Source: Paraburkholderia sp. BCC1884 (GTDB taxonomy: Bacteria > Pseudomonadota > Gammaproteobacteria > Burkholderiales > Burkholderiaceae). Taken from it: a stretch of 64,000 nt of DNA. Shown here piece after piece: positions 57,193 through 64,000 of this stretch (position 1 is its first letter; the number at the start of each line of letters is the position of its first letter). The notes below the pieces were generated by a model. That model ran no database searches and had not been told where the DNA came from. It worked only from the letters and a program-made list of their open reading frames with translations. The position numbers and the translations under genes are program-made. The stretch is from positions 186,001 to 250,000 of the forward strand of contig NZ_CAAJGL010000101.1 of assembly GCF_900996225.1 (NCBI RefSeq), written 5' to 3'.

Positions 57193-58289
57193 TGCGGGTC
57201 TTTCACCTCGTTCTCGCGCCCCGGCTTTCAGGCGCCGAAGTCCTCGCGCGGGATCTCGCGATCGATCAGTGCGCCGAGGGCATGGCGGTGTGCGTGGCGT
57301 CGTTGTTGCCGGCGCACGCCGACTTTCAGCCGTTGCAGCAGGAATTGGAGACGCAGGGTGTGGAGTGCTGGTTTCCGGCTCGCCGCCATCGTCCGGCTCG
57401 CAAGCTGTGGAATCTGTTTGGCGCCGTGCGGCAGTTTCGTCCCGACGTGATTTTCGCGCACGCCACCATTCCGTCGTTTTACGCGCGTGCATTGCCGCTG
57501 CGTGTGCCGGTCGTCTATGTGATGCACTCGGCGACCAACGACTTCGAACGGCCGCTCTTCAGGCGCGTCGAGCATCTGCTGTCGGGACGCGCGCGCATGG
57601 TGATCGGCGTCTCGCAGCAGGGCCTGACCGATTACGTGCAAGCCATCGGGCCGCATCCGTCGATGACCGTTGTGCCCAACGGCGTGGACCTCTCGCGCTT
57701 CGCCTTTACCGATGGCGTCGCGCAGAATGATCATGCGCCGCAGGTCGTGCAGATCGGCCGTTATGCGGCGGTGAAAAATCAACTATCGACGGTGCAGGCT
57801 TTCAGCGAAGTGCTCAAGCAGGTCAAGGATGCGCATCTCGTGCTCTACGGCGTGATCGAAGACCCCGACTATCAAAGCGCAGTGAAGGCGCTGGTGCAGC
57901 AGTTGGGCATTGCGGAACGCGTCGTGGTGGCCGGGCCGCGCAGTGACGTGGCCAAGGTGTTGTCGGAGTCGAATGTGTTCGTCATGCCGTCGCGCTCGGA
58001 AGCGCACAGCGTGGCTTTTCTCGAGGCACTCGCTTCGGGGGTGCCAATCGTGGCGAGCCGGATTCCCGCCTTTGCTTTTGCAAATGGATTTCCGGGCGTT
58101 CAACTGGTCGACACGGACAACCTGCAGAGTTACGTCGACGCCGTCGTCGTGGCGTTAGGGCAGGCGCGCGCGAAACGCTCGCTGGCCGGCTTGACGCTCG
58201 GGGATACCGCCGCGCGTTATCGGGCTATCGCGCATCAGGTGTCGGGCCGCGTCGGACCGCTCGCACGGGTCGAGACTGGCCGTTCGTGA
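57189..58289 (+). CDS. GT4-type glycosyltransferase (paralogue of the 26.8-kb gene)
   Basis: 366 residues; the ATG at 57189 overlaps the wzx stop. Full-length homologue of the gene at 26763: VFHLVLAPRLSGAEVLARDL, VVYVMHSATNDFERP, MTVVPNGVDLSRF, VVQIGRYAAVKNQLSTVQAF, VFVMPSRSEAHSVAFLEALA and SGVPIVASRIPAF. The two probably arose by duplication and may transfer the same or neighbouring sugars. It is the last EPS gene on this side; the next gene is convergent and unrelated. Confidence 0.9.
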   Translation: MMRVFHLVLAPRLSGAEVLARDLAIDQCAEGMAVCVASLLPAHADFQPLQQELETQGVECWFPARRHRPARKLWNLFGAVRQFRPDVIFAHATIPSFYARALPLRVPVVYVMHSATNDFERPLFRRVEHLLSGRARMVIGVSQQGLTDYVQAIGPHPSMTVVPNGVDLSRFAFTDGVAQNDHAPQVVQIGRYAAVKNQLSTVQAFSEVLKQVKDAHLVLYGVIEDPDYQSAVKALVQQLGIAERVVVAGPRSDVAKVLSESNVFVMPSRSEAHSVAFLEALASGVPIVASRIPAFAFANGFPGVQLVDTDNLQSYVDAVVVALGQARAKRSLAGLTLGDTAARYRAIAHQVSGRVGPLARVETGRS

Positions 58290-58339
58290 ACGTGGCAGTT
58301 GCGTGGATGGCGCACGCCGCGTCGAAAAAATTCCAGAAA

Positions 58340-59491
58340 TCAATGGTGGGCCGTCAGGTCACGCGGGTCGGCGGCGACCGGTTCCGGCGCGGGTTCGACG
58401 GGTTGTGCCACCTGCATTTCCGACTCGTGCATGGCCTGCGAGACGAGACGCTGTGCTTCCTTGCTGCTCGAGTCGATCATCAGCGCGTTGCCCGCGTTGT
58501 GCCACACACAATTCCAGCGTGCGATATACCCGCAGCCTCGCGCGAGGCTCAGCAGTGCGTCGCGCTGCTGTTCGCGGGCACCCAGGGCGGTGCGCAGCGT
58601 CAGCGCGTCGCGGTTGTCCGGTTGTACGGCAATTGCGGCGGCGAGACGCGCCTTCGTCGCCGACAGGTTGTTCTCCTGAAGATCGGCCCGCGCGGCCTTG
58701 ATGTGCCTGGACACGTCAGCGCGCGGTTTGTCCGGCGCGTTGCCTGAGCCGCGCTTCGTTTCGGGCGTCACCATGGCGACCCGGCGCGTAACGGCGGCGG
58801 GCGCGGACGGCGCCGGTACGGAAGACGAACGCACCGGCGAGGACCGTTGTGCCGCGACCGTGGCAGGCCGCTGCACCGCGCTCGGCGCGGGCCGTTGGGC
58901 GAGCGTCGGTGCAATTTTCTGCGCGACCGTCGGTGCTGGACGTTGCGCCACCGTGGCAGCAGCCCGCGGCGTCGCGGCCGGTGCGGGCCGCTGAGCCACC
59001 GTAGCGGGACGCGCGGCGAGAGCGACCGATGCCGGAGGCTTCTGCGCAAGCATGATCGATGGCTTGCCGTTCTGCGCCTGCACCTTGCCCGACACCGCGA
59101 TAGGCGTCCCCACGTCCGAGTCGTTGCTATGGATGAAGCCCAGATACACCGCCGACGTCACCACCAGCACCGACGCGCTCAATACGAGCGGCTGGCGCAG
59201 TTTCTGATAAGCGGTAAGAGCGACGACGGGCTCTTCAAGGAGTTCGTAGCGATTGGTCAGTGCGCGCGAGGACGGCGTCCAGATCTTGCGTACCGGCAGC
59301 CGGGCCGCCGGCAGATCGTCGGGGTCGCCGAGCGGAACCTTCAGAGTGGAAGCGGGCCGGGCATGCGCACCGCGTGCTTCGGCTGGACGCGTGTCGCACG
59401 CGGGACAGCGCGCGAAATGGCCGGCGAGCAGCGCACCGCAGTGGCCGCATCGGGGAGGATCGTGCTGATCGGAGGTAATGTCGCTAAGCAT
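58340..59491 (-). CDS. Zinc-ribbon single-pass membrane protein with repeats
   Basis: 383 residues from the ATG at 59491 (weak ribosome binding site). An N-terminal zinc ribbon with C15-x2-C18-x10-C29-x2-C32 (RCGHCGALLAGHFARCPACD) is followed by a linker, one membrane helix (about 101-120, PLVLSASVLVVTSAVYLGFI), then an Ala/Gln/Arg/Pro repeat region (about 149-215) with AQRPAP-like units. The end (about 275-350) is helical with TPR-like spacing (ARADLQENNLSATKARLAAA, IAVQPDNRDALTLRTAL). The ribbon must be cytoplasmic and the rest periplasmic or the reverse. I know no family with this order; it may be an envelope scaffold. Convergent with the last EPS gene. Confidence 0.72.
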   Translation of the reverse strand: MLSDITSDQHDPPRCGHCGALLAGHFARCPACDTRPAEARGAHARPASTLKVPLGDPDDLPAARLPVRKIWTPSSRALTNRYELLEEPVVALTAYQKLRQPLVLSASVLVVTSAVYLGFIHSNDSDVGTPIAVSGKVQAQNGKPSIMLAQKPPASVALAARPATVAQRPAPAATPRAAATVAQRPAPTVAQKIAPTLAQRPAPSAVQRPATVAAQRSSPVRSSSVPAPSAPAAVTRRVAMVTPETKRGSGNAPDKPRADVSRHIKAARADLQENNLSATKARLAAAIAVQPDNRDALTLRTALGAREQQRDALLSLARGCGYIARWNCVWHNAGNALMIDSSSKEAQRLVSQAMHESEMQVAQPVEPAPEPVAADPRDLTAHH

Positions 59492-59571
59492 CGCCGTGTC
59501 GCAAAGGGGCGTCGAATGCCGGCGCCACAATCAATCGAAAACAGGCACGGCGACGAGGCTTGCAAGCAGGG

Positions 59572-60186
59572 TTACTGTGCGACTACGTAACCCCGCGCTT
59601 GCATGCACGCGCCATACGCGGCCCAATACTGTGTCATCGGTGGCTCGGGTGCCGGCAGCGGCGGCAGCTTGACGCTGGAGGCCGAGCTTGCGTCGTCGGC
59701 GCTCGCCACCATGGTGTCCGAGGCGCCCGTACCTGCACTTGCACTGGTGGTCGCCGACGCCGCCGTGGCCGCTGTCGCGCCCGTGCCGCTTGCGGCCGTC
59801 GCGGTGGCGCCCTGCGCTCCTTTGCCTGCCTTCGGCGCCGACGCGGCCGCTGCCACGGCGGCGGCCGAGCCCGCTTCAGGCGCGCTCGCGGCCGACGGCA
59901 TGCTCGCGCCGAACGGCGCGGCCGAGAAGCTGCTGGGAGGTAAAGGTGGTTTCGACGGCACGCCTGTCGAAGACGTTTTGGTGGCGGCCGGTTTGCGCGG
60001 AGGAAGCTGTGACTCGTGCGCGATGTTGACCTTGGTCTGCCGGTTCGCCGCCGCATAGCAGGTGGCACTATCGATACTGCGCTGATAGGGGCTCTGACTG
60101 CGAACTGGATAGATAAGCGGCTGCCATGCGAAGGCAGCACTGCTAAACACTACTAGCGTCAGTACGGTATATGTTTTGAATCCCAT
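59572..60186 (-). CDS. Ala-rich exported protein with CMxARGY ending
   Basis: 204 residues from the ATG at 60186 behind GGGAG; the frame is open upstream without coding features. A signal peptide (1-20, MGFKTYTVLTLVVFSSAAFA) leads to a conserved-looking part (YPVRSQSPYQRSIDSATCYA) and then a long Ala/Ser/Thr/Gly low-complexity stretch (about 70-180). The C-terminus YWAAYGACMQARGYVV resembles the CMxxRGY endings of many small envelope lipoproteins. No lipobox. Lies 80 bp downstream of nothing on its strand; the zinc-ribbon gene follows it, so the two may form one unit. Confidence 0.65.
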   Translation of the reverse strand: MGFKTYTVLTLVVFSSAAFAWQPLIYPVRSQSPYQRSIDSATCYAAANRQTKVNIAHESQLPPRKPAATKTSSTGVPSKPPLPPSSFSAAPFGASMPSAASAPEAGSAAAVAAAASAPKAGKGAQGATATAASGTGATAATAASATTSASAGTGASDTMVASADDASSASSVKLPPLPAPEPPMTQYWAAYGACMQARGYVVAQ

Positions 60187-60607
60187 CGCAGTCGCTCCCG
60201 CAGCGATGTTTCGCCTCTCGTAGGCAATCGCGCTTCGCGGTATGTTCTGGTGGCTACTGATTGTGCCGCTGAACGGCGGCTCACTGGCCGCGAAGGCTGC
60301 TAGTTTCAGCGTAACACCGCGCTCTGTCGATACAAGCTTTCTGATAGCGCGCGAAAACGCCATCCTGCAGTTCAAACAAGCCAAATGTGGACGGAAAGCG
60401 ACGAAAGCGCAGCAGGGCGTACCGGGTGTAGGGGCTATCCCTGGGCATGCCGGGTGCTTCGCCCGCGCCATGTGAACGAGCGCTAACCGGGTGACGGCGG
60501 CCCCGCTTGAACCTCGCTGTCGACCGGCAGAAGGCAAGGGATCGCGCAACTCGCGAGCTACAATCTGAAGAATACGCATGAGGTTGCCTTGCGCTCCTGG
60601 AGCCGAG
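60187..60607. other. Intergenic region between two exported-protein genes
   Basis: 421 bp between divergent genes. No gene with coding features and no clear inverted repeat was found. Confidence 0.3.
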
Positions 60608-61003
60608 ATGAAAAATAAACCGAGTCGTTTCAGCCTGCTGTGCCTCGCAGCGGCTACGTCACTGGTATTGATCACGCTTACCCCACCAGCGGCGGCGAGC
60701 GAGGAAAGCGCCGACGCCAATGCGGAAACCGCGGGTGAGCGTGCGCATTTTGCCCAGATGCATTGCGATGTGAAGCCCGAGCGTATCGGTGGTTACAAGG
60801 AACGGCTCAGGCATGTGTTGCACGACGCGAGCGATTTCGACCGAAGCTGGCAAACGGGATGGAGTCGCGGCGAGAAACAGGACATGCGTCTGGATTCACT
60901 GCGCCGCAGCGATCCGGAAGAATATGCGGCGCGAGTCAAGGCGAGCTGCGAGCGACTCAAGTGGCTCGCGAAAAATTCGTTGCGGGCACGCCCTCCGAAG
61001 TGA
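60608..61003 (+). CDS. Small exported protein of unknown function (131 aa)
   Basis: ATG at 60608 with GGAG five bases upstream. A signal peptide (about 1-31: MKNKPSRFSLLCLAAATSLV, LITLTPPAAAS) is followed by a soluble helical domain with two cysteines (MHCDVKPERIGGYKERLRHV and ASCERLKWLAKN) that could form a disulfide in the periplasm. Between them are WQTGWSRGEKQDM and LDSLRRSDPEEYA. No family is recognised. It stands alone, convergent with the tandem gene pair that follows. Confidence 0.75.
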   Translation: MKNKPSRFSLLCLAAATSLVLITLTPPAAASEESADANAETAGERAHFAQMHCDVKPERIGGYKERLRHVLHDASDFDRSWQTGWSRGEKQDMRLDSLRRSDPEEYAARVKASCERLKWLAKNSLRARPPK

Positions 61004-61089
61004 GCAGAAGCGCCACACGCGAAGTGTTGCGTGTGGCGCGGTGGACGTCCTCACGCCGACGATGCCCACGTGCCCTTGCGACAGGCGCT

Positions 61090-61326
61090 TCAACTTGCCG
61101 GCTTCTTCATCAACTTCGACGCGGCCATGTCGATCTCGTACTGCTCGTGGAGATCGAGGACGGGAAGACGCTCCAACTCTGCGTCGAGTTCGACTTCGGT
61201 CAATTGTTGATCGGGGCCCGGATTGAGATTCACGTGCTGGAATTTGCTGCCGGCGCGTTGGAGATCGACTGGCTGGATCACGCCGAGTATCTTGCCTTTG
61301 GCATCGTGCACGATAGTGAGCTTCAT
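61090..61326 (-). CDS. Small protein of unknown function (78 aa)
   Basis: Soluble 78-residue protein beginning MKLTIVHDAKGKILGVIQPV and with an acidic middle (LTEVELDAELERLPVLDL) and a Lys-rich end. The AAGG of its ribosome binding site overlaps the stop codon of the gene before it (10 bp apart), so the two are translated as a pair. No known domain. The start of the sequence (a beta strand, a DAKGK turn, another strand) resembles small beta-hairpin units but nothing firmer can be said. Confidence 0.7.
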   Translation of the reverse strand: MKLTIVHDAKGKILGVIQPVDLQRAGSKFQHVNLNPGPDQQLTEVELDAELERLPVLDLHEQYEIDMAASKLMKKPAS

Positions 61327-61336
61327 GATCTGTACC

Positions 61337-61648
61337 TTAGAGATTGGACTCGACGAATGCGTACGAGACCGTAGCGCGCGAGAAATTCATGACGAGCAGG
61401 TAGTAGGTGATGGTGCGTTGATCGTTGCTCATTTGTGACCAGAGTGTGCTGACACCGAGCTGCGCTTCGGTCGGGAAGCTCAGGGATGTCGGGCTGATCG
61501 ACCAGTGAAAACTGCCGTCGCCGTTGAACGACGGCGTCAGCGGACGCACTGAAATGACGGGTAGCAGACCCGGTTCCGTGGGCAGGCTGAACGCCCATCC
61601 CTGGAGTTGACCCGCGCCTATCGTGTTGTTACCCCATTCTGTAGCCAT
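61337..61648 (-). CDS. Protein of unknown function (103 aa), paired with 61090 gene
   Basis: ATG at 61648 with GAGG six bases upstream. The product opens MATEWGNNTIGAGQLQGWAF and has repeated short hydrophobic segments (LLPVISVRPLTPSFNGDGSF, ISPTSLSFPTEAQLGVS) ending YYLLVMNFSRATVSYAFVES. The pattern suggests an all-beta protein without signal peptide. I recognise no family; the tight coupling to the 78-residue gene suggests a common role, perhaps a toxin-antitoxin-like or structural pair, which is not supported by any motif. Confidence 0.68.
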   Translation of the reverse strand: MATEWGNNTIGAGQLQGWAFSLPTEPGLLPVISVRPLTPSFNGDGSFHWSISPTSLSFPTEAQLGVSTLWSQMSNDQRTITYYLLVMNFSRATVSYAFVESNL

Positions 61649-61887
61649 GCGGCACCTCGCTGCGTCTGAAGAGAGAGATCGGAGAAGAGCGTGGAGCGGG
61701 CCAACGGCGGGCGCGCCGCATCCGCGCCGCGCAAGATCGACGGTGACGAACGGTCGGGCGATTGGCCACGCTCGATGAGCGCGAAAGGCGCTCGATAGGT
61801 AAACGGATGTCGGCGAAAGGTTTTCAAGCGATTGGCACCAGGCCTTATCGATGAATCCGCGAGCGCCGCCTGATCGTGCAACGACGC

Positions 61888-62637
61888 TTACAAATCGACG
61901 AACGCCGGCAACGCCGTGAAGCTCGCAGCAATGGCGTCCGGCACTGCGGCCAGACGCTCGATTGGCGTGCCCAGGCGGTTCATCCAGATCGTTGGGTAGC
62001 CGAACGTCTTCGCGCCCGCTGCATCCCATCCACCAAACGCGACGAACGCAATATTTTCGCGAGGCAGCCCGAAAGCATCGACACCCATCTGATACGAACG
62101 AGGGTCCGGCTTGTACGCTTTCACGAGATCGGTAGAGAGCAAGTGGTCGAATACGCCGGTCAGATCCGAATTCGCAATCGCGGCCTCCAGCATGGGCACT
62201 GTGAAGTCCGTCAACGGTGCGAGGCCGAGTCCTCGTTGCTTGAGTGTTTTGAGTACCGGGACGACGTCGGGCCATGCTTTCATGTTCACGAAGCCGGCCA
62301 ATAACTGCTGACGCTGCCCGGTCGTGAGGGTGATTTTTTCGGCTTCTGCGGCGAACATCAAAGCGTCGTCGGTGACCTGCAGAAAATCCGCATAGGTGCC
62401 GGTGAGCGTGCGTAGCCACGTGTAGTCGAATTGCCGGCCGCGCCATGTCGCGACGATCGAGGCGCCTTTACCCGGGAAAAACTGTTCCATGAGTGCGAAG
62501 ATGGGGCGCGGATCGAACAGCGCCAGTCCATCGAACGCGACGGCCTTGATGTTGCGTGTTGCCGCCCACGCAGGTAACGCGCTGGCCGCGGCACTGGCCA
62601 CTGCCGCGCTCAGGAACGTGCGTCGTTTCATCTTCAT
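61888..62637 (-). CDS. Tat-exported haloacid dehalogenase-like protein
   Basis: 249 residues; ATG at 62637 behind AGGAG. The N-terminus MKMKRRTFLSAAVASAAASA is a twin-arginine signal. The rest is a HAD fold like 2-haloacid dehalogenase type II: motif I AFDGLALFDPRP (nucleophile Asp), a cap domain (LALFDPRPIFALMEQFFPG, YTWLRTLTGTYADFLQV), motif II LAPLTDFT, the motif III lysine in KAYKPDPRSYQMG and motif IV FVAFGGWDAAGA. Motif I lacks the Thr/Tyr of classical dehalogenases and is one residue shorter, as known for exported relatives, so dehalogenation is uncertain. It follows a cupin fragment and a lysR gene on the same strand. Confidence 0.85.
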   Translation of the reverse strand: MKMKRRTFLSAAVASAAASALPAWAATRNIKAVAFDGLALFDPRPIFALMEQFFPGKGASIVATWRGRQFDYTWLRTLTGTYADFLQVTDDALMFAAEAEKITLTTGQRQQLLAGFVNMKAWPDVVPVLKTLKQRGLGLAPLTDFTVPMLEAAIANSDLTGVFDHLLSTDLVKAYKPDPRSYQMGVDAFGLPRENIAFVAFGGWDAAGAKTFGYPTIWMNRLGTPIERLAAVPDAIAASFTALPAFVDL

Positions 62638-62686
62638 TTCACTCCTGTCATGGCGACGCTCGCATCGGCATCGCGGATGTGCGCGC

Positions 62687-62989
62687 TCAAGTCGATCGGG
62701 CTGCGCCAGCCAGATGGCCGTTGCGCAACATGATGACGGTCGGAATCCCGGCGAATGGCTCGTGCCGCGAACCCGGATGCAGTCGCAGCCAGGTTCCCGC
62801 CGGATATCGCTCATCACGACTGCGCAACTCACCGCTCAGCACGAATATTTCTTCACCGTAGGCGTGGTCGTGTTCGCGCGTGCGTGCACCCGGTTCCCAT
62901 TCGACCAAGGTCAGCCTATGACCGGCAGGGCAAGCCAAGCATGCGCTGCAACCGCATGCTTGAGAAGTCGCGGAACCGGTAAATGACAA
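62687..62989 (-). CDS. ChrR-type cupin, start uncertain or 5'-truncated
   Basis: The reading frame ends at 62687 with a good cupin core: LVEWEPGARTREHDHAYGEE (metal ligands His-x-His and Glu), IFVLSGELRSRDERYPAGTW and LRLHPGSRHEP (the last His). A Cys-rich segment SQACGCSACLACPAGHRL precedes it. These fit the anti-sigma ChrR/RemF cupins, which bind zinc. There is no ATG or GTG start in frame; TTG codons at 62989 and 63007 are the only candidates and neither has a good ribosome binding site. The lysR stop is at 63016, so only about 100 residues fit. It may be a short complete cupin, or a gene that lost its 5' end. Confidence 0.55.
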   Translation of the reverse strand: MSFTGSATSQACGCSACLACPAGHRLTLVEWEPGARTREHDHAYGEEIFVLSGELRSRDERYPAGTWLRLHPGSRHEPFAGIPTVIMLRNGHLAGAARST

Positions 62990-63015
62990 TCCACGAATCG
63001 CGGACAATCGAGTGG

Positions 63016-63906
63016 TTAGTTCGAGCGCAATTTCATCAGCGCATCGATCAGAACATCGATCCTGGCGGGTTTCGTCCGCGAGCCCGGCACGATGACATTC
63101 ACCGGCAATGGGTCGGGGCGGCATTGCGGCAGCAGTTCCTGCAATGCGCCGCTGTCGAGATAACGTCGCGCCATGAATTCCGGTATCTGGGACAACCCCG
63201 CGCCCTGGACCGCGGCGTCCGCCAGCGCTTCTCCATGACTGATACGGAAACGCGACTTCGGGACAAGGGTGACGGAGCGACCCTGGTCGTTGAATTCGAG
63301 CGATCGGTCCCGCCCGCTCGTCGGCATCCGGAACGCGACAATAGCGTGTTCGGACAGGTCTGCAACATGCCTGATCTTCGGATGGGCAGCGAGATAAGCC
63401 GGGCTCGCGCACAACACCAGCGGCTGCGAATCGAATTGACGTGCGATCATGCTCGAGTCGGTTAACGTGCCGAAGCGGATCATCGCATCGAAACCTTCTT
63501 TCACCAGACTGACCTGCTCGTCCGACAGGCGCAGATCGATGTCCAGCTCCGGATAGCGTCGCTGCAACGCGCTCAGCACGGGTAACACGACTCGCGTGCC
63601 GTAGCCGATTGGGGCACCGATACGGATCGTGCCGGCGGGCTCGTCGCCAGAGGAGACGCTGTTCAGATCCAGTGCGTCGATCTCGTCGAGAAGGCGTGCG
63701 CATTTCGCAAAGAGTGCCTGCCCCTCCGCCGTCATGTGCACGGAGCGCGTCGTACGATGGAACAGCCGAACGCCCAACTCCTGTTCGAGCCGCGCGATGC
63801 TCTTGGCCACGGAGGAGGGGGCGAGCCCCAACTCCCGCGCAGCGCTCGCGAAACTGCCCTGTCTTGCGACGGCGGCAAAATTGAGGAACTGACTCAGGTT
63901 TTTCAT
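63016..63906 (-). CDS. LysR-family transcriptional regulator
   Basis: 296 residues from the ATG at 63906; six codons upstream a TTG with GGAA is also possible. Helix-turn-helix at about 1-60 (FAAVARQGSFASAARELGLA, SSVAKSIARLEQELGVRLFH, RTTRSVHMTAEGQ), then the effector domain (GTIRIGAPIGYGTRVVLPVL, DAMIRFGTLTDSSMIAR). The sequence belongs to the DsdC/CrgA-like branch common in Burkholderia. It is on the same strand as the cupin and HAD genes, 26 bp ahead of the cupin frame, and may control them. The window ends 94 bp upstream. Confidence 0.92.
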   Translation of the reverse strand: MKNLSQFLNFAAVARQGSFASAARELGLAPSSVAKSIARLEQELGVRLFHRTTRSVHMTAEGQALFAKCARLLDEIDALDLNSVSSGDEPAGTIRIGAPIGYGTRVVLPVLSALQRRYPELDIDLRLSDEQVSLVKEGFDAMIRFGTLTDSSMIARQFDSQPLVLCASPAYLAAHPKIRHVADLSEHAIVAFRMPTSGRDRSLEFNDQGRSVTLVPKSRFRISHGEALADAAVQGAGLSQIPEFMARRYLDSGALQELLPQCRPDPLPVNVIVPGSRTKPARIDVLIDALMKLRSN

Positions 63907-64000
63907 CAACGCTATTCCCGGCAATCTGTCATCAATGAAACGGCAGTGAGGAGATCAAACGGGAGGCAGTATGCGGGTAGATTGAGCTCGTGACGAACTC

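Noticed and set aside
1..64000. CRISPR arrays, insertion sequences, prophage genes, tRNA or rRNA
   Set aside because: No repeat-spacer series, transposase, integrase or RNA gene fold was seen; the 11-bp array at 10.25 kb is far too short-period for CRISPR.

Overview
The window looks like chromosome of a high-GC betaproteobacterium of the Burkholderia/Paraburkholderia group. This rests on the codon use (G/C at third positions throughout), on protein types typical of that group (XdhAB, BON-domain exported protein, LysE and TauE exporters, many LysR/AraC regulators, TAXI receptor, a colanic-acid-like polysaccharide locus), and on the absence of IS elements, phage genes, tRNA or rRNA. It is an inference from protein families, not from a marker gene.

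Region 1 (1-18.3 kb) is metabolic. It holds a DUF1996 gene cut by the left edge, a YhhS-type MFS exporter facing away from a purine operon xdhA-xdhB-xdhC (the xdhC product is unusually short), a LysR regulator, a DsbA-like isomerase, an orphan TAXI receptor, a BON-domain periplasmic protein, TauE and LysE exporters, and a LysR - HMG-CoA-lyase-like - class III CoA-transferase - MFS set that reads as a small-acid catabolic operon. Between the TAXI and BON genes lies an array of five GTGAAC-like half-sites with exact 11-bp periodicity.

Region 2 (18.3-23.9 kb) contains two small conserved-looking proteins, a scar of a two-partner-secretion locus (start of a TpsB transporter joined to the end of a FecR-like gene), and an AraC regulator divergent from an SDR dehydrogenase and an APC permease. 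An intrinsic terminator sits in the 5' leader of the AraC gene.

Region 3 (23.9-58.3 kb) is a large exopolysaccharide locus. An accessory block (23.9-33.6 kb) has two paralogous clan-A-like glycoside hydrolases, a glycosyltransferase, a PIG-L deacetylase fused to lectin-like and FG-GAP domains, a GDP-mannose mannosyl hydrolase and a 49-residue membrane protein. A core block follows: a GlxA-type regulator with a degenerate ligand domain, manC, an undecaprenyl-phosphate sugar transferase, wza, wzc, gmd, fcl, glycosyltransferases (one WcaI-like), a WcaF-like acetyltransferase, a GMC oxidoreductase, a Wzy-like polymerase, an acyltransferase, a Wzx-like flippase and a last glycosyltransferase paralogous to the one in the accessory block. 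Together they predict a Wzx/Wzy-made, GDP-mannose/GDP-L-fucose-derived, acylated polysaccharide that is oxidised, deacetylated and trimmed outside or during assembly.

Region 4 (58.3-64 kb) has poorly known envelope proteins (a zinc-ribbon single-pass protein with AQRPA-like repeats, an Ala-rich exported protein), two short unknown genes in tandem, and a LysR - cupin - Tat-exported HAD-like set that runs to the right edge.
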